Assembly (NCBI GenBank): GCA_900316365.1
Contig: ONCO01000001.1
Location: 1-64,000 of the forward strand
Origin: an uncultured Erysipelotrichaceae bacterium
GTDB taxonomy: Bacteria > Bacillota_I > Bacilli_A > RFN20 > CAG-826
Direction: 5' to 3'
DNA length: 64,000 nucleotides
The position numbers and the translations under genes are program-made. Within the stretch, counting starts at the first letter, position 1, and each line of letters opens with the position of its first letter. This document shows positions 31,197-39,842 of the stretch, piece after piece. The notes beneath the pieces are model-generated. The model was not told where the DNA came from. It saw nothing but the letters and a program-made list of their open reading frames with translations, and did no database searches.

Positions 31197-33335
31197 ATGA
31201 ATATGCAGCAAATGGGACCAGAAGATTATTCTCAGGATCCAGAAGTTTTAAATAAATTCGGCCGCGATGTTAATCAGGCGGTCAAAGACGGCAAGATAGA
31301 TCCAGTCATCGGGAGAGACGAAGAAATCCGCAAAGTGGTGGAGATTCTTGCCCGTAAGACTAAGAACAACGTTATCCTTTTAGGCGAGCCAGGCGTTGGT
31401 AAGACTGCGATCGTCGAAGGTCTTGCCGAACGTATTGTCAAACATGACGTTCCATCAACCTTAGCTGATAAGACCATCTATGAATTAGATATGGGCGCGC
31501 TTGTCGCCGGGGCTAAGTATCGCGGCGAATTCGAAGAGAGACTCAAAGCCGTCCTTAATAAGATTAAGGAGAGCAATGGCAAAATCATCCTCTTCATCGA
31601 TGAGATTCACCTTATCGTCGGCGCAGGGCGCACCGATGGTGCGCTCGACGCCTCCAACATGCTTAAACCAATGCTCGCCCGCGGCGAGATTGATTGCATC
31701 GGCGCGACCACCCTTAACGAATATCGACTCTACATCGAGAAAGATAGGGCTTTGGAAAGACGTTTCCAGACCGTTATGATCAACGAACCGACGGTTGAGG
31801 ATACGGTCACCATCCTTAGAGGTCTCAAAGAGAGATTCGAATCCTATCATGGCGTCAAGATCACCGATGGCGCCCTCGTGGCAGCCTCTGTGCTCTCTAA
31901 CCGTTACATCACCAACCGCTTCTTGCCGGATAAGGCCATCGACTTAATCGATGAGGCCTGCGCGGGCATCAAAGTGGAGATCGCCTCCATGCCGGCGGAG
32001 CTTGATGAGCTTAATAGACGCATCCGTTCCTTGGAGGTCGAGAAAGTCGCCCTTAAGAAAGAAAACGATGAAAGCTCCAAACGCCGTCTCTTTGACCTTG
32101 AGGAAGAACTCTCCAAAGCCAAAGAGGAAAGCGCCAAGATGACCAAAGAATGGGAGGAGGAAAGAGCCGATATCGCCCAGTCCAAGTCCATCAAAGGCCA
32201 GATTGAAGAGGAGAATATCAAACTCCAAGACGCCTTCCTTCGCGGCGATTATCAGCTCGCCTCCAAGATCCAATACAAGGACATCCCGGACTTAAAGAAG
32301 ACGCTTGCCGATATCGAAGAGAAACATAAAGGCAAAGAAAGACTCGTCGATGAAGTGGTGGACGAAGAATCCATCGCTAGAATCGTCTCCAAGGCTACCG
32401 GCATTCCTGCCAATAAGATCGCTAAAGGCGATAGGGAGAAAGTCCTCTTCTTAAAGAAGACCCTCGCCGAAAGAGTCATCGGCCAGGATGAGGCCATCAC
32501 CTTGGTCTCTAACGCCATCCTCCGTCAGAGGGCTGGCATCCAGAACCCTAACCGTCCAATCGGCTCCTTCCTTTTCCTTGGTCCGACTGGTGTTGGCAAA
32601 ACCGAGGTCGCGAAGGCTTTAGCCGAAGACTTATTCGACGATGAGAATGCGATTATCCGTATCGATATGTCCGAATATATGGAGCGTTATAGCGTCTCTC
32701 GCCTTATCGGCGCGGCCCCGGGCTACGTCGGCTATGAAGAAGGCGGTCAGCTCACTGAGAAAGTCAGAAGACGCCCATATTCGATCGTCCTCTTCGATGA
32801 AATCGAAAAGGCTAACCCAGAGGTCTTTAACCTCTTGCTCCAGATCCTCGATGATGGCCGCTTGACCGATTCCCAGGGTCACCTCGTCGACTTCAAGAAC
32901 ACGATCATCATCATGACCTCGAACCTTGGCTCCGAATACATCCTCTCTGGCAACAAGGCCCCGGTGGAGCAGTTACTCCATAACACCTTTAAGCCAGAAT
33001 TCCTTAACCGCATCGACGAGATCGTCTACTTCAATCCTCTTTCTAGAGACGTCCAGAAGGCGATCGTCGCGAAGATGCTTAAGGAACTTAAGAAACGTTT
33101 ATCCGGCCAATACTTCGACTTCGAATGGACCGACGCGCTTAAGGAAGCCATCCTCGACGCGGCCTATAGCCCTGAATTTGGCGCGAGACCTTTAAAGAGA
33201 TACATCCAAGATAAGGTCGAAACCCCGATCGCGGAGAAGATCATCAAAGGCGAAGTCGAGCCAGAGAAGCCATATGTCGTCGATAGCGATTCTAACGGCG
33301 GCATCGTCGTTTCTCCTCGAGCTTTGACGGCTTAA
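31197..33335 (+). CDS. clpB: ATP-dependent disaggregase ClpB without N-terminal domain
   Basis: Hexameric Hsp100 that threads aggregated proteins through its pore, working with DnaK. The 712 residues contain NBD1 (P-loop GEPGVGKT, 63-70; [14 protein letters not shown]), the coiled-coil middle domain (about 270-390, with [20 protein letters not shown]), NBD2 (GPTGVGKT, 462-469; [20 protein letters not shown]), and the C-terminal domain. The Clp_N domain (about 140 residues) of normal ClpB (about 860) is absent. The start is firm: AAGGAGG sits just before ATG 31197. Mycoplasma ClpB has the same short form, which supports a Mollicutes-related host. The middle domain distinguishes it from ClpC. 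Controlled by CIRCE. Confidence 0.94.
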   Translation: MNMQQMGPEDYSQDPEVLNKFGRDVNQAVKDGKIDPVIGRDEEIRKVVEILARKTKNNVILLGEPGVGKTAIVEGLAERIVKHDVPSTLADKTIYELDMGALVAGAKYRGEFEERLKAVLNKIKESNGKIILFIDEIHLIVGAGRTDGALDASNMLKPMLARGEIDCIGATTLNEYRLYIEKDRALERRFQTVMINEPTVEDTVTILRGLKERFESYHGVKITDGALVAASVLSNRYITNRFLPDKAIDLIDEACAGIKVEIASMPAELDELNRRIRSLEVEKVALKKENDESSKRRLFDLEEELSKAKEESAKMTKEWEEERADIAQSKSIKGQIEEENIKLQDAFLRGDYQLASKIQYKDIPDLKKTLADIEEKHKGKERLVDEVVDEESIARIVSKATGIPANKIAKGDREKVLFLKKTLAERVIGQDEAITLVSNAILRQRAGIQNPNRPIGSFLFLGPTGVGKTEVAKALAEDLFDDENAIIRIDMSEYMERYSVSRLIGAAPGYVGYEEGGQLTEKVRRRPYSIVLFDEIEKANPEVFNLLLQILDDGRLTDSQGHLVDFKNTIIIMTSNLGSEYILSGNKAPVEQLLHNTFKPEFLNRIDEIVYFNPLSRDVQKAIVAKMLKELKKRLSGQYFDFEWTDALKEAILDAAYSPEFGARPLKRYIQDKVETPIAEKIIKGEVEPEKPYVVDSDSNGGIVVSPRALTA

Positions 33336-33343
33336 CCTAGTCT

Positions 33344-33378
33344 AGGCCCCAAGCTTATACTTGGGGTCTTTTCTTTTT
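33344..33378 (+). terminator. Terminator of clpB
   Basis: AGGCCCCAAG, 6-base loop, CTTGGGGTCT (10 pairs), then TTTCTTTTT. Confidence 0.93.
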
Positions 33379-33382
33379 GTCC

Positions 33383-33388
33383 TATAAT
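33383..33388 (+). promoter_or_regulatory. -10 element of sirtuin gene, leaderless start
   Basis: Perfect TATAAT ending 8 bases before the ATG at 33397, with no Shine-Dalgarno between. TTGGGG (33361-33366) may act as -35 with a 16-base spacer; it lies inside the clpB terminator. Confidence 0.55.
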
Positions 33389-33396
33389 TAGGTGAT

Positions 33397-34125
33397 ATGG
33401 ATAACGAGATTTTAGCCCGTATCAGGCAGATTGTAAGAGATGCTAGATATGTTGTTTTTCTTGGTGGCGCGGGGGTCTCTACCGGAAGCGGCATCCCCGA
33501 TTTCCGTTCTCCTCAAGGCATATATCATGTGAGGTCCAAATACGGCGTTCCTTATGAGGAGATGCTTTCGCATGATTATTTCTATGAGCACCCAGAGACC
33601 TTCTATGAGTTCTATTGGGAATGCATGGTCAAGAAAGACGCGAAACCCAATAAAGCACATCTAGCTTTAGCCAAGTTTGAAAGGATGGGGCATAACATCT
33701 GCGTCATCACCCAAAACATCGATGGCTTACATCAAGACGCGGGTTCCCATATCGTCTTAGAGGTCCATGGCTCGACGAAGAGATATTTCTGCCCAATATG
33801 CGGGAAGAGGTATTCATTAGACGAGATAACCCCGAAAGGGGTGCCGCATTGTTCCTGCGGGGCGATCCTTAAGCCTGACGTCGTCCTTTATGGGGAGCCG
33901 TTAGACGAAGACACCCTCACGAAGGCGATGGCGGCCACCATCCACGCGAACGTACTCATCATCGGGGGAACTTCGCTTAACGTCTATCCGTTCGCCTCTC
34001 TCCCAAGCTACTTCGAAGGGAGCACCAAAATCATCATCAACAAGGAAGAAACGGCCTACGATTCCAAGTGCGATTACGTCATCCACGAGGATATCGGCGA
34101 GGTGCTTGAGCAAATCTTGTCCTAG
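33397..34125 (+). CDS. cobB: NAD-dependent protein deacylase, Sir2 family
   Basis: Removes acetyl or longer acyl groups from lysines, consuming NAD and releasing O-acyl-ADP-ribose. The 242 residues carry GAGVSTGSGIPDFRS (NAD loop), the TQNIDGLHQDAGS motif, catalytic His in VLEVHGS, and the zinc site CPIC...CSC (two Cys pairs: C in FCPICGKRY and HCSCGAILKPDVVLYGE), then IIGGTSLNVYPF. Length is normal for bacterial CobB/SrtN. Leaderless promoter in front. A hairpin without a T-tract (ACTCTCTT-AAT-AAGAGAGT, 34128-34146) follows. The macro-domain protein at 2139 may process its product. Confidence 0.93.
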   Translation: MDNEILARIRQIVRDARYVVFLGGAGVSTGSGIPDFRSPQGIYHVRSKYGVPYEEMLSHDYFYEHPETFYEFYWECMVKKDAKPNKAHLALAKFERMGHNICVITQNIDGLHQDAGSHIVLEVHGSTKRYFCPICGKRYSLDEITPKGVPHCSCGAILKPDVVLYGEPLDEDTLTKAMAATIHANVLIIGGTSLNVYPFASLPSYFEGSTKIIINKEETAYDSKCDYVIHEDIGEVLEQILS

Positions 34126-34223
34126 GCAACTCTCTTAATAAGAGAGTCGAGAAGTTTGTCTAATTAAAGGAGGCGAGTTATAATCCGTCTCAAATAGCCC
34201 TGAACCAGGAGGAAAAACGTAGC

Positions 34224-34637
34224 ATGAGAAAAAAGACATTCATCATTGGCTGCGGCCGCCTCGGTAGCTCCATCGCTTTGGATGCCTACGCGAGAGGCGA
34301 TAACGTCACGGTGATCGATATCGACGAGAATTCGTTCGATCGACTCAGTGACTCTTTTGCTGGCTATACCGAAGTCGCCGACGCGACCGATGCGAAAAGC
34401 CTTGAGGTTTTGGGCATCCACGACGTTACCGAACTCATCATCACGACCGGCAATGATAACGATAACCTCTTCATTGCCCACCTCGCGAATAAGATTTACA
34501 ACGTTCCGAATATCTATGTTCGTTTGAACAATCCAGAGGAACGCGCCCTTATCGAAGAAACCGGCATCAAAGCCATTTATCCATTCCAGTTAAGCTTTGA
34601 AGCCTTCAGCAAACTCAAGAAGGAGGGCGAGAAATGA
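34224..34637 (+). CDS. TrkA/KtrA-like RCK_N-only potassium regulator
   Basis: Cytoplasmic nucleotide-sensing subunit that gates K+ uptake. The 137 residues contain only the Rossmann-type RCK_N domain with the binding loop IIGCGRLGSSIA, the acidic VIDIDE at the end of strand 2, and TTGNDNDNLFIAHLA; the RCK_C domain is missing. It starts 11 bases after AGGAGG and overlaps the next RCK gene by 4 bases (ATGA). The following genes are a second RCK protein and TrkH, so this is a three-gene Trk/Ktr operon. Half-size RCK subunits pairing in tandem with another are known in some TrkA/Ktr systems. Confidence 0.85.
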   Translation: MRKKTFIIGCGRLGSSIALDAYARGDNVTVIDIDENSFDRLSDSFAGYTEVADATDAKSLEVLGIHDVTELIITTGNDNDNLFIAHLANKIYNVPNIYVRLNNPEERALIEETGIKAIYPFQLSFEAFSKLKKEGEK

Positions 34638-35488
34638 AAATAGTCATCGCTGGCGGTACCCACGAAGCTGAGTACATCGTCCATATGTTCCATAAGCGTG
34701 GCAATAAGCTCGTCGTCATTAACCCATCCAAAGATGAGGCCAGCCTTTTGCTTGAGCGCGAATCAGTGCGTGTCTATGTCGGCGACCCATGGAAGGGTCA
34801 CGTCCTCGAAGAGGCCGATGCCGAGGATGCGGATTTATTTATCTCCCTTTGCGATAGAGACACCGATAACTATGTTACCTGCCAGAACGCGAAGAAGCGT
34901 TTCGGCGCGAAGAGGTGCATCTGCGTCGTCAACAACCCGAATAACGTCGAACTTTATAAGCGTTTAGGCGTCGATTCGGTCATTTCCTCTACTTACCTTT
35001 TAGGTAATTCCGTCCAGAACGAATCTTCCGTCGAGGACATCATCAGGTCCGTGGCCTTCGATAACAACCAGGTCATGATGATCGAAATGAAGGTCCTCCC
35101 GAAATTCAAGATCGCCGAAAAGAAGATTATGGATCTCGACTTCCCGAAGTACGCCTCCATTTCCTGCATCGTCAGGAATGGCGAGGTCATCATTCCTAAT
35201 GGTCAAGTCGCCATCCATGCGAACGATAAGCTCATGATCGTCTGCTCCCCAATGGATCAGAAGAGACTCACCGCTTGGCTCAAATTAGAGAAGAGCGAGG
35301 AAGAGCAGAAGGCCGAATTCAACGCCGAAATGGCCAGACAAAAGAAAGAGGCCGACGAGAAGAAGTGGGCTGCCGAGGCTAAAGCAAGAGCCAAAGAAGC
35401 CGCCAAATTGGCCGAAAAGAAGAAAGCTGCTCCGAAAAAGAAGAAAGCGGCCAGCAAAAAGAAACCAACATCCAAAAAGAAGAAATAA
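34634..35488 (+). CDS. TrkA/KtrA-like RCK protein with Lys/Ala-rich tail
   Basis: Second cytosolic regulator of the K+ transporter, 284 residues. RCK_N is about residues 1-125, RCK_C about 135-215 (IPNGQVAIHANDKLMIVC). A tail of about 65 residues follows, first helical and charged (KAEFNAEMARQKKEADEKKW), then nearly pure Lys/Ala (from about residue 255 to the end). The nucleotide loop is altered: IVIAGGTHEAEYIV lacks the normal GxGxxG, so it may bind a different ligand or none, leaving sensing to the partner. The basic tail is not part of the family and could bind lipids, RNA or DNA. TrkH follows after 16 bases. Confidence 0.82.
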   Translation: MKIVIAGGTHEAEYIVHMFHKRGNKLVVINPSKDEASLLLERESVRVYVGDPWKGHVLEEADAEDADLFISLCDRDTDNYVTCQNAKKRFGAKRCICVVNNPNNVELYKRLGVDSVISSTYLLGNSVQNESSVEDIIRSVAFDNNQVMMIEMKVLPKFKIAEKKIMDLDFPKYASISCIVRNGEVIIPNGQVAIHANDKLMIVCSPMDQKRLTAWLKLEKSEEEQKAEFNAEMARQKKEADEKKWAAEAKARAKEAAKLAEKKKAAPKKKKAASKKKPTSKKKK

Positions 35489-35504
35489 CTAGGTTGTTTT
35501 ATCT

Positions 35505-37280
35505 ATGAAACTCAAAGCGTTGCTAAAACGTAAGAATGCAGGCACCGCTAGGGGCTGGCGCTTAATCGCCGGCTACTTAGGCGCTTTCCTCATGCTCATT
35601 GGGGCCATCGTCTTGATACCGATGGTCATGATGATCTTTTTCCCAAGGGAAAGCGCGGCTTGGGCCTCTTTCCTCATCACGGGTTTAAGCGCCATCATAA
35701 TCGGCTTCCTTGTTTACTATTTCTGCTTAGCAGGGGCCGAGAAAGGAAAACTAGAGAAACACCAAGACGCCTTGTTGTTGGTGCTCCTTTGGTTGATGGC
35801 CTTAATAATTGGCGCTTTCCCATTCTTCTTACATGGCTATTTGTCCCCAGGAGCCTATAGGTATTCCTTCATTGAGTGCTTATTCGAATCTACTTCTGGC
35901 TTTACCACCACGGGCTTATCCGTCTACCGTCATTTCTTAGACTGCTACATGGATTCCGCGGGCGAGTGGCATGAGATTGGCGTGGGGGCCGATGCGGAAC
36001 TTATTAAAGCTTCCCTCGCCGCGAACTGCCCGCATATCTTCATCTTCTATCGCTCCGTCCTTCATTTCTTCGGCGGCGTAGGCCTTGTCTTAATCGCCGC
36101 GAGCGCGATTTCCGATGCGCACGGCATGAAGCTATACACCGCGGAAGGCCATAACGATAAACTCCTTCCTAACTTAAAGAAGAGCTCCCGTTTGATCCTC
36201 ACCATCTACGCGGGCTATATCTTGGCCGGCACGATCGCCTTATGGCTATTCGGTATGGATTGGTTCGACGCTCTCCAGCATTCCGTCGCGGCCCTTGCTA
36301 CCGGCGGCTTATCTTCTAGAAGCACGTCCTTCTATTACTTCCTTAACCCGGAAACGATTTCCACCTATGAAGCCGCGTATAAAGGCATTAGCAGTGGATG
36401 CATCTTCTCTAACCTCTCTGGCTTTAACGGCATCACTCCGGTCAACACCATGGGCATGGAGATCGTCGGTATCGTCCTTATGTTCCTTGGTGCCACGAAC
36501 TTCGTCATCCACACCGAGCTATTTACCGCCAAATTCAAACAGTTCTTCCGCGATATCGAGATCAGGTTCGTCGCCTTATTGCTCGCAGTCGGCATCCCTC
36601 TCATGCTTATCGGCACATTGTCGCAGTGGAGTGGTGATGGCACTATCAGCTTCGGTACCGCTCTCCGTTATGCGATATTCCAATTCGTCTCTTGCTTAAC
36701 CACGACCGGCTTCTCCAACGTCAAGACGATCGTCTATTTAGGTCCAAGCGTACTCTTCCTCTCCGTCGTTACGATGAGTATCGGTGGCGGAATGGGTTCG
36801 ACCGGCGGTGGTCTAAAGCAATTTAGAACCGCGATCTGCTTAAAAGAGGTCTGGCTTGAGATTAAGTATCATTCCTCGCCTAAGCGCATGCTCATCCCGA
36901 AACCATTCTACCGTTTCGGCGTTAAGAGACAGCTTAGCGATGCCGAATTCAAGGACGCCTCGCAGTATACGACCGTATATGTGGCGATGATTCTCATCGG
37001 CACCGTCTTCTTGGCGTTATTGCCAACCGTTACCTTTGACCAGGCTATCTATGAAGTTTCCTCCGCCATCTCTGGCACCGGCAACTCCATGATCGACTTC
37101 CTTAAGTACTTCGGCGAAGCAAGCGCCGCCAACAGGATCTGGTCCTATAACCTATTATTAATAATTCTCGTTATCTATATGTACCTTGGCCGTTTGGAAA
37201 TTCTCCCGGTCTTCTATGCCGCGAGTTATGTCTTCCAGCCAAGCCGTGGGGCAACGAGAACTGGAGGAGAAATTAACTAA
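35505..37280 (+). CDS. trkH: Potassium uptake protein, TrkH/KtrB family
   Basis: Membrane pore of the K+ uptake system, 591 residues. Four pore-loop repeats are visible with filter sequences TSGFTTTGLSV, ALATGGLSSRS, CLTTTGFSNV and SAISGTGNSM. Between them lie the expected hydrophobic pairs. It is longer than KtrB (about 450) and near TrkH (about 480-500) with extra N-terminal helices. A periplasm-side insertion lies between repeats 1 and 2 (SAGEWHEIGVGADAELIK). Third gene of the RCK-RCK-TrkH operon; yqeY follows directly, so it may be read through. Confidence 0.92.
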   Translation: MKLKALLKRKNAGTARGWRLIAGYLGAFLMLIGAIVLIPMVMMIFFPRESAAWASFLITGLSAIIIGFLVYYFCLAGAEKGKLEKHQDALLLVLLWLMALIIGAFPFFLHGYLSPGAYRYSFIECLFESTSGFTTTGLSVYRHFLDCYMDSAGEWHEIGVGADAELIKASLAANCPHIFIFYRSVLHFFGGVGLVLIAASAISDAHGMKLYTAEGHNDKLLPNLKKSSRLILTIYAGYILAGTIALWLFGMDWFDALQHSVAALATGGLSSRSTSFYYFLNPETISTYEAAYKGISSGCIFSNLSGFNGITPVNTMGMEIVGIVLMFLGATNFVIHTELFTAKFKQFFRDIEIRFVALLLAVGIPLMLIGTLSQWSGDGTISFGTALRYAIFQFVSCLTTTGFSNVKTIVYLGPSVLFLSVVTMSIGGGMGSTGGGLKQFRTAICLKEVWLEIKYHSSPKRMLIPKPFYRFGVKRQLSDAEFKDASQYTTVYVAMILIGTVFLALLPTVTFDQAIYEVSSAISGTGNSMIDFLKYFGEASAANRIWSYNLLLIILVIYMYLGRLEILPVFYAASYVFQPSRGATRTGGEIN

Positions 37281-37281
37281 A

Positions 37282-37695
37282 ATGCTTATCCAAGACATCA
37301 AAAAAGCCAACATCGAGGCCATGAAGGCCCATGACGCCGACAAAAGAGGCGCCTATTCCATCGTCATCTCCCGTTATCAGACCTTAGCCACTTCCGGCAA
37401 AGGCGAGCCAACTGATGCGGATGTTATCCAGATCATCCAGAAGCTCGGCAAGGAATTAGATGAGGAGAGGGAGGGCTATCTCAAGGCTGGTCGCGAAGAA
37501 AGCGCCGCCAAGATCGCCGCCCAGAAAGAAGCCATCTCCGCCTTCCTTCCAAAGCAGTTAAGCGAAGAGGAAATCAAGAATATCATCCTCGGACTTGATG
37601 ATCGTTCCATCCCAGCGGTCATGAAACACTTCACTTTGAATTACAAAGGGCAGTGCGATATGGGCTTAGTCTCTAGGCTTGCCAAGACTCTCTAA
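37282..37695 (+). CDS. yqeY: YqeY/GatB-like family protein
   Basis: A 137-residue protein of the YqeY family, related to the tRNA-binding tail domain of GatB and GlnRS. The biochemical role is unproven. Seen: MLIQDIKKANIEAMKAHDAD at the N-terminus, the helix-loop EAISAFLPKQLSEEEIKNII typical of the family, and a C-terminal region with MGLVSRLAKTL (family usually GLVSK.VK..L). It is slightly shorter than the usual 148. The ATG lies 1 base after the trkH stop with GGAGGAG about 14 bases upstream; the longer in-frame start inside trkH is not credible. Confidence 0.88.
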   Translation: MLIQDIKKANIEAMKAHDADKRGAYSIVISRYQTLATSGKGEPTDADVIQIIQKLGKELDEEREGYLKAGREESAAKIAAQKEAISAFLPKQLSEEEIKNIILGLDDRSIPAVMKHFTLNYKGQCDMGLVSRLAKTL

Positions 37696-37710
37696 AATAA
37701 CCTTTTCTAG

Positions 37711-37737
37711 GCGTCCTGATATCGGGGCGCTTTTTTT
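37711..37737 (+). terminator. Terminator of trk-yqeY
   Basis: GCGTCC, 8-base loop, GGGCGC (one T-G pair), then seven T. Confidence 0.8.
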
Positions 37738-37782
37738 CTTTTCCTGCGATAAGAACCTAGTTTTGAACGCGTGCTATTTTAT

Positions 37783-37796
37783 ATGAATCGATTCAT
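37783..37796. promoter_or_regulatory. Perfect palindrome, operator candidate
   Basis: ATGAATCGATTCAT, 14 bases, symmetric about CG, as in LacI-family operators. It is 209 bases upstream of the lipoprotein start. No LacI-type gene is in the window. Confidence 0.4.
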
Positions 37797-38004
37797 TTAA
37801 ACCAAAAAAATGAAAAAGTCAAAATACTGAAATAATGCATGAAACAAAGGCAAAAACAATGAAAAATGATATTAAATGTTGATATTCCTACCAAAATGAA
37901 ATATATTTTAGGAAATGAACAAGCATCTTCCAGAGGCCTGCGAAGTTTATTTTTCGTTTACACCTTTAAAGATGCAAAAATTCTTCAATGAAAGGAAATT
38001 AGAG

Positions 38005-39507
38005 ATGAAGAAAAGAAAAGTAGTTGTACCATTTATGGCTTTTATGCTCATGGCCGGCTTAGCTGCTTGCACTAGCGAAGCGCAAAAGTCAGTCGTCGAA
38101 GGAAGCACACCTGGTACTTCCGCATCCGCTCCAAAACCGAGCTCTTCGGCGCTTCCAAAACTCGCCGTCACCGCCGCTAAAAACAGCATCATGGTAGAAG
38201 AGACCACGACTGTTAGCTGCGAAGTCGCTGGTGTCACTTGGACTACCAGTGATGCCAAGGTCGCCACTGTTAACGATGCTGGTGTTGTCACCGGCGTCGC
38301 CGCTGGCACCGTCACCATCACCGCGAAAAAAGAAGGCTACAAGAATGGCAGTGTTTCCATCGCCGTTACCAGACCAGCCGCTATCGCGACTCTCCATATG
38401 GAAGATGCCCTTCACGAATCTGCCGATGGGTGGTGGGGCTCTAGCTCCATGGGACAGGAGCGCGGTCCTGGCGCTACCCCAATCTATAGCAAAGCCGCCG
38501 CTTCCGATGGTACCTGCATCGCCTACTTTGGTCAGGGCGATAAAGAAACTTTGACCTTCACTTCCAGCGCCGTCGCCAAAGTCGAATTGGTCTTGACCAT
38601 GGGTTCCTCCAGTTCCGTTGAGGATCTAAGCACCGTCATGAGCGCTAAGTTCAACGATGCCGATCTTTCCCTTGCTGGCGTCGCCTATGAATCCGAGGGC
38701 TCCGATTACACCTTCCAGGGCGTATCTCTCGGCTATGTTAACCTCAAAGCCGGCGATAACGTCCTTGAGCTCTCCATGCTTGGCTCCACCCCATATCTTG
38801 ATGACCTCGTGATCCATTCCAAACAGACCGCGACCATCGCCGTTAAGGCAGCCACCATGGGCACAATCGCTCTTACTGGCATTCCAGAAGATAACACTAT
38901 CACCATCGAAGCCGAGCAGACTTCTCAGCTCACTTGCCCGACCGCTGGCGTGTCTTATATCACGTCTAACGAAGCCGTTGCCATCGTTAGCGAAACCGGC
39001 CTTATCACCGGTGTCGCCAAAGGCAATTGCAACATCACCGTTAAAAAGTCCGGCATGTATTCCGCCAGAGTAAAAGTCGTTGTCACCGAAAAGGTCAATC
39101 CTGGTGAAATCAAGGTCGAAGCCGAATCTGGCATCGGGGAAGGAAGCACCATCACCACCAGAAATACGAGCACAGGCGAGACCATCACCAATGCTTGGCC
39201 GGTCGATGCGGTCTTAACCCTTAAGTTCCAGGCCACCGAAGCCAAAGCCATGAAGCTCATCATGAATGCTAGAGGCACCCCAGGCGTCGAAGGCGGTTAC
39301 AATGCCAATGATGTCGATCTCTCTACCGCGATCGAGCTCAAGTTTAACAATGCTAAGTTGAATCTCACCGGTACCGTCACTGGAAGAAGCAACGCTGACT
39401 ATGAACTCGGCGTTGTTACCACCCAGGTTGGTGAAAATACCATCACCATCACCAACAAGGAAGCTGCTCCGGCAATCGATTTCTTCAAATTAGTTCCGAA
39501 CGCTTAA
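38005..39507 (+). CDS. Lipoprotein with two Big2 plus carbohydrate-binding-like modules
   Basis: A 500-residue surface lipoprotein (MKKRKVVVPFMAFMLMAGLAAC, Cys 22). Two similar halves are visible: Big2 (about 52-125, TTSDAKVATVNDAGVVTGVA) followed by a beta-sandwich module (130-270), then Big2 (275-365, ITSNEAVAIVSETGLITGVA) and a second beta-sandwich (366-500). Each sandwich shows a pattern like CBM6/CBM35-type carbohydrate binding (IKVEAESGIGEGS, then NAKLNLTG and VGENTITI near the end; compare AKFNDADLSLAG and AGDNVLELSM). No catalytic domain, so a glycan-binding or adhesion role is inferred. AAAGGA lies 8 bases before the ATG. Confidence 0.75.
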   Translation: MKKRKVVVPFMAFMLMAGLAACTSEAQKSVVEGSTPGTSASAPKPSSSALPKLAVTAAKNSIMVEETTTVSCEVAGVTWTTSDAKVATVNDAGVVTGVAAGTVTITAKKEGYKNGSVSIAVTRPAAIATLHMEDALHESADGWWGSSSMGQERGPGATPIYSKAAASDGTCIAYFGQGDKETLTFTSSAVAKVELVLTMGSSSSVEDLSTVMSAKFNDADLSLAGVAYESEGSDYTFQGVSLGYVNLKAGDNVLELSMLGSTPYLDDLVIHSKQTATIAVKAATMGTIALTGIPEDNTITIEAEQTSQLTCPTAGVSYITSNEAVAIVSETGLITGVAKGNCNITVKKSGMYSARVKVVVTEKVNPGEIKVEAESGIGEGSTITTRNTSTGETITNAWPVDAVLTLKFQATEAKAMKLIMNARGTPGVEGGYNANDVDLSTAIELKFNNAKLNLTGTVTGRSNADYELGVVTTQVGENTITITNKEAAPAIDFFKLVPNA

Positions 39508-39530
39508 CTGCTTCTCCTTTCTTTCTGCTT

Positions 39531-39563
39531 AGGCTCTCTGGTTAACAGAGGGCCTTTGCTTTT
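39531..39563 (+). terminator. Terminator of Big2/CBM lipoprotein
   Basis: AGGCTCTCTG, loop GTTAA, CAGAGGGCCT, then TTGCTTTTATTT. Confidence 0.85.
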
Positions 39564-39615
39564 ATTTACTTGAAAGCAGCGGTGCCTGCTTATATAATTG
39601 CACATGCTGAAACCT

Positions 39616-39689
39616 AGGGGCTTGGTTCAGTGGTAGAACAGAGGTCTCCAAAACCTTTGATGAGGGTTCGATTCCTTCAGCCCCTGCCA
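39616..39689 (+). tRNA. tRNA-Trp (CCA)
   Basis: 74 bases. Acceptor AGGGGCT pairs with AGCCCCT, G discriminator and encoded CCA. The D arm GTTCAGTGGTAGAAC and T arm GAGGGTTCGATTCCTTC are present. The anticodon loop CTCCAAA reads CCA, which decodes UGG only, in line with TGA as stop. Confidence 0.95.
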
Positions 39690-39700
39690 CGCAACAAATC

Positions 39701-39724
39701 GGCGTCGAAAGACGCCTTTTTTGT
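39701..39724 (+). terminator. Terminator of tRNA-Trp
   Basis: GGCGTC-GAAA-GACGCC followed by TTTTTTTG. The same hairpin recurs at 40736. Confidence 0.9.
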
Positions 39725-39828
39725 TGGTGGCATGGGGCTGATTATGCGTTGTGTTCCCTACGGACTTTTCCCTGCCAACCTTCGATAAAAAAAGTTGATC
39801 CACCATGTTATTGGTTCCCTCGCTCGCT

Positions 39829-39834
39829 TATAAT
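39829..39834 (+). promoter_or_regulatory. -10 element of CPBP protease gene, leaderless start
   Basis: TATAAT ending 8 bases before ATG 39843; no Shine-Dalgarno in between. Confidence 0.5.
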
Positions 39835-39842
39835 GAATAACC

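Larger units (their letters stand above)
37696..38004. other. AT-rich intergenic region before Big2/CBM lipoprotein
   Basis: Holds the yqeY terminator (37711-37737), a perfect palindrome (37783-37796) and about 200 AT-rich bases. No gene is seen; a frame opening at 37915 continues into the lipoprotein but lacks a ribosome site. Confidence 0.6.

Noticed and set aside
34128-34146. Hairpin ACTCTCTT-AAT-AAGAGAGT as terminator of the sirtuin gene
   Set aside because: No T-tract follows on the plus strand; it may be a structural element but not a standard terminator.
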